A stretch of DNA of 7,281 bases, taken from an uncultured Blautia sp. (GTDB lineage Bacteria > Bacillota_A > Clostridia > Lachnospirales > Lachnospiraceae). Numbering within the stretch: position 1 is the first letter of the stretch; each line of letters starts with the position of its first letter. Positions 5,112-7,281 of the stretch are shown here, in pieces. Under the pieces are notes generated by a model. It saw only the letters and a list, made by a program, of their open reading frames with translations, was not told the origin of the DNA and did no database searches. Position numbers and translations under genes: made by a program. Where the stretch lies: contig CAJLTE010000128.1 in NCBI GenBank assembly GCA_905209435.1, positions 1-7,281 on the forward strand. The letters run 5' to 3'.

Positions 5112-6353
5112 TTACAGTTTGTGTATAAACAATCCACTTCTAAGCTTCGGTTCGAACCATGTGGATTTCGGTGGCATCAGTTTGCTTTCATCTGCGATTT
5201 CCATAAGATCTTCCATGGAAGTCGGGTACATAACAAATGCTACTCCACCAGTCTTATCCGCAATTGCAGCCAGTTCCGCAGCCTTATGACTTCCGCCAAC
5301 AAAAGAAATTCTCTGATCTGTACGTGGATCCTCAATTCCGAGAATTGGAGTGAGAACTTTTTCCTGCAGGATGGATACATCCAACTGTCCCACTACATCT
5401 TTTTTCTCATATACATCCGGCCACGCTTTCAGGTGATACCACTGTCCGTCCACATACATTCCCATACAGTGCTTCTCAACAGGTTTACACGGAAATCCCG
5501 GCATCAGCATCAGTTCGAAGTTAAATTTCAATGCTCCGAGAAATGCCTTCACAGTCAGTCCATTCAAATCCCTGACTATTCTGTTATATGGAAGAATACA
5601 AAGCTGATCGTATGGAAATACAACAGATAAAAAATAATTAAACTCTTCTTCTCCTGTATACCCCGGGTTCTGCTCTCTTCTCTTCAGGCCTACTTTTACA
5701 GCAGACGCTGCACGGTGATGTCCATCTGCAATATAAAGAGAATCAATACCTACAAATTCTTTATTTACTTTCGCAATAACTTCCCTATCCTCAATCACCC
5801 ATACTCTATGCGTGATCTGATCCTCCTCTGTAAAATCATATACTGCCTCATGGCTTTCTTTCCAGTCATTCATCAGTTTGAGCAGAGCTTCCGGATATCT
5901 GCATGCAAGAAAAATCGGTCCTGTATTTGCATTACAGTAATCCACATGATGGATACGGTCCTGTTCTTTATCCTCTCTGGTAAGTTCATGTTTTTTTACC
6001 ACACCATTCAAATAATCATCAATCGAGCTGCACCCTACAATACCCGTCTGTGTTTTACCTCTCCTCACAAGTTCATATATATAGTAGTATGGCTCCTCAT
6101 CCTGAACAAGAATCCCTTTTTGCTCCATATTAACAAGATTTTCTTTTGCTCTTTCATAAACCCGTTCATCATATAAATCAATTCCCGGCTCCAGATCCAT
6201 TTCTGGTCTGTCTACATGCAAAAAAGATAACGGATTCTCATCTCCGATTATTTTAGCCTCTTCTCTGTTTACCACATCATATGGAAGTGCCGCTACTTCT
6301 GCTGCCTTTTCCTTTACAGGGCGCAATGCTTTAAATGCATGAAATACTGCCAT
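5112..6353 (-). CDS. DUF1015 family protein, function unknown
   Basis: The 413-residue protein is full length for the DUF1015 (PF06245) family. Features that place it there are the N-terminal FHAFKALRPVKEKAAEVAALPYD region with PYDVVN (24-29), the KKHELTREDKE block (about 120-130), NANTGPIFLA (141-150), the highly conserved YIADGHHRAASA (207-218), and the C-terminal MPPKSTWFEPKLRSGLF (393-409). No signal peptide or membrane helix is apparent, so it is cytoplasmic. The reaction is unknown. From memory, family members in Firmicutes often lie beside serine-synthesis genes (serA, serC), but none is in this window. The DGHHR motif recalls the ParB/sulfiredoxin fold used by free-serine kinases such as SerK; this is a suggestion only. 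The start is supported by GGAG (6362-6365) 8 nt before ATG. It has its own promoter, is divergent from dpaL, and is followed by the coiled-coil gene without an evident terminator. Confidence 0.9.
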   Translation of the reverse strand: MAVFHAFKALRPVKEKAAEVAALPYDVVNREEAKIIGDENPLSFLHVDRPEMDLEPGIDLYDERVYERAKENLVNMEQKGILVQDEEPYYYIYELVRRGKTQTGIVGCSSIDDYLNGVVKKHELTREDKEQDRIHHVDYCNANTGPIFLACRYPEALLKLMNDWKESHEAVYDFTEEDQITHRVWVIEDREVIAKVNKEFVGIDSLYIADGHHRAASAVKVGLKRREQNPGYTGEEEFNYFLSVVFPYDQLCILPYNRIVRDLNGLTVKAFLGALKFNFELMLMPGFPCKPVEKHCMGMYVDGQWYHLKAWPDVYEKKDVVGQLDVSILQEKVLTPILGIEDPRTDQRISFVGGSHKAAELAAIADKTGGVAFVMYPTSMEDLMEIADESKLMPPKSTWFEPKLRSGLFIHKL

Positions 6354-6448
6354 AGTATTTTCTCCTCTCTTGTACTCTCAATTCCACAAAACAAATGAAT
6401 AGAAATATTTGTGTTTATTCCTATTAAATGAGACGCACGTTCCTTATA

Positions 6449-6477
6449 ATTTTAACATATTTCAGGTCCTATTTCAA
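6449..6477 (-). promoter_or_regulatory. Promoter of the DUF1015 gene
   Basis: TTGAAA (6472-6477) and TAAAAT (6449-6454) on the minus strand are 17 bp apart, with a start expected near 6442 and a leader of about 88 nt. That leader holds a short inverted repeat ACAAAT (6391-6396) / ATTTGT (6407-6412), which is weak and may be chance in AT-rich DNA. Confidence 0.75.
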
Positions 6478-6536
6478 TGTTCTTATTGCTATACCTAACT
6501 TTTTTTTGAAAAACCTAAAAAATTTTGTATTTTCTA
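6478..6536. promoter_or_regulatory. Spacer between divergent promoters, with A/T tracts and a direct repeat
   Basis: The 59 bp between the two -35 elements contain runs of T8 (6500-6507) and A5-A6, which are expected to bend DNA. There is also a direct repeat ACCTAA at 6493-6498 and 6513-6518, spaced 20 bp or about two helical turns. This arrangement suits a regulator acting on both promoters, but the repeat is short and could be chance. Confidence 0.35.
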
Positions 6537-6564
6537 TTGCAAAATTTTTTTATTATGGTATTAT
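6537..6564 (+). promoter_or_regulatory. dpaL promoter
   Basis: TTGCAA (6537-6542) and TATTAT (6559-6564) have a 16-bp spacer, and TGG directly before the -10 gives an extended -10 element. Transcription should start near 6571, about 45 nt before the ATG at 6616. The start codon is preceded by a strong AGGGAGG (6602-6608), 7 nt away. Confidence 0.68.
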
Positions 6565-6615
6565 AGAATCAGAAATTAAAGGAAACCACAAGATAATTTT
6601 TAGGGAGGTCATTTT

Positions 6616-7281
6616 ATGACAGAAGGATTAAAATGGACTGTAAATGAGGTTCCAAAATCAGATGATAAACATCTGGAACTGATGTCCGAAGAAAATGTAA
6701 AAAAAGCAAATGAATTCCACAAAAGTTTCCCACAGTACAGTGTGACACCTCTTCAGAATCTTTCTTCTCTTGCCAAATATTTAGGAGTAAAGAATATTTT
6801 CTGCAAAGATGAATCCTACAGATTTGGATTAAATGCATTCAAAGTACTTGGAGGCTCCTACGCAATGGGACGCTATATTGCAAAAGAAGTCGGCCGCGAT
6901 ATCAGCGAACTGCCATATAATGTTCTCTCTTCTGATAAATTAAGAGAAGAATTCGGACAGGCTACATTCTTTACAGCAACAGATGGTAACCACGGACGTG
7001 GAGTTGCATGGGCAGCTAACCGCCTTGGACAGAAGGCAGTTGTAAGAATGCCAAAAGGAACAACAAAGACCCGTTTTGATAACATTGCTAAAGAGGGAGC
7101 TACTGTTACGATTGAAGAAGTCAACTATGATGACTGCGTAAGAATGGCTGCTGCAGAGGCTGCCAAGACTGAGCACGGCATTATCGTTCAGGATACCGCA
7201 TGGGACGGATACGAAGAAATCCCATCCTGGATCATGCAGGGATATGGAACTCTGGTTCTTGAAGCCGACCAGCAGTTAAAA
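6616..7281 (+). CDS. dpaL: Diaminopropionate ammonia-lyase, 3' end cut off by window edge
   Basis: This PLP enzyme (E. coli YgeX homologue) breaks 2,3-diaminopropionate into pyruvate and two ammonia; E. coli DpaL also acts on D-serine poorly. The 222 residues seen match E. coli YgeX throughout. The PLP lysine is Lys76 in KDESYRFGLNAFKVLGG. TATDGNHGRGVAWAA (121-135) carries Asp123, matching catalytic Asp120 of E. coli, and VQDTAWDGYEEIPSWIMQGY (191-210) carries Asp193, matching Asp189. There is a four-residue insertion before TDGNHG. About 170-180 residues are missing at the C-terminus, judged from the usual length near 400. The start is fixed by AGGGAGG 7 nt upstream. The gene diverges from the DUF1015 gene and probably begins an operon running beyond the window. 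In other gut anaerobes ygeX sits with ygeY and ygeW in catabolic clusters, a context that cannot be seen here. Confidence 0.95.
   Translation, partial: MTEGLKWTVNEVPKSDDKHLELMSEENVKKANEFHKSFPQYSVTPLQNLSSLAKYLGVKNIFCKDESYRFGLNAFKVLGGSYAMGRYIAKEVGRDISELPYNVLSSDKLREEFGQATFFTATDGNHGRGVAWAANRLGQKAVVRMPKGTTKTRFDNIAKEGATVTIEEVNYDDCVRMAAAEAAKTEHGIIVQDTAWDGYEEIPSWIMQGYGTLVLEADQQLK

Noticed and set aside
6391..6412. ACAAAT/ATTTGT inverted repeat in the DUF1015 leader as an operator
   Set aside because: Six-base arms in very AT-rich DNA are easily expected by chance, and there is no supporting position or extension.

Overview
The window looks like the chromosome of a low-to-moderate-GC anaerobic Firmicute, most likely a gut Clostridia of the Lachnospiraceae type. 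The reasons are a clostridial-style pyruvate formate-lyase, a leucine T-box in front of a 2-isopropylmalate synthase, strong AGGAGG-type ribosome binding sites, near-consensus sigma-A promoters with 17-bp spacers, a tRNA gene without an encoded CCA, and a diaminopropionate ammonia-lyase. The species cannot be fixed from the sequence alone. There is no sign of phage, transposon, CRISPR or plasmid functions; this is ordinary core and accessory metabolism with well-preserved control signals.

Layout from the left edge. Positions 1-1807 (minus) hold the first 602 codons of pyruvate formate-lyase, whose C-terminal glycyl-radical part lies beyond the window. Its promoter (1916-1944) overlaps a perfect 15-bp palindrome, and its leader carries two hairpins. 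Positions 1945-2319 hold two strong hairpins that close the upstream unit, plus unexplained small repeats. Positions 2320-3975 (minus) encode leuA, preceded by a full leucine T-box leader (4042-4343) and its own promoter (4350-4378). A tRNA-Pro(GGG) gene (4402-4475, minus) with its own promoter lies just upstream. Positions 4624-4992 (minus) encode a small coiled-coil protein containing in-frame 21-bp tandem repeats, ended by a hairpin terminator. Positions 5112-6353 (minus) encode a DUF1015 protein of unknown function with a DGHHR motif. A divergent promoter region (6354-6615) separates it from dpaL (6616 to the right edge, plus), cut at codon 222.

The genes do not form one pathway. Each appears to be its own transcription unit: pflB for mixed-acid fermentation, leuA for leucine synthesis controlled by tRNA-Leu charging, a tRNA, the pair DUF1015/coiled-coil (possibly co-transcribed, since no terminator is visible between them), and dpaL, which probably opens an amino-acid or purine-breakdown operon running out of the window. 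The most interesting items are the operator-like palindrome on the pfl promoter, the DUF1015 protein, the dpaL context beyond the edge, and a possible small RNA or structured 3' UTR between leuA and pflB.
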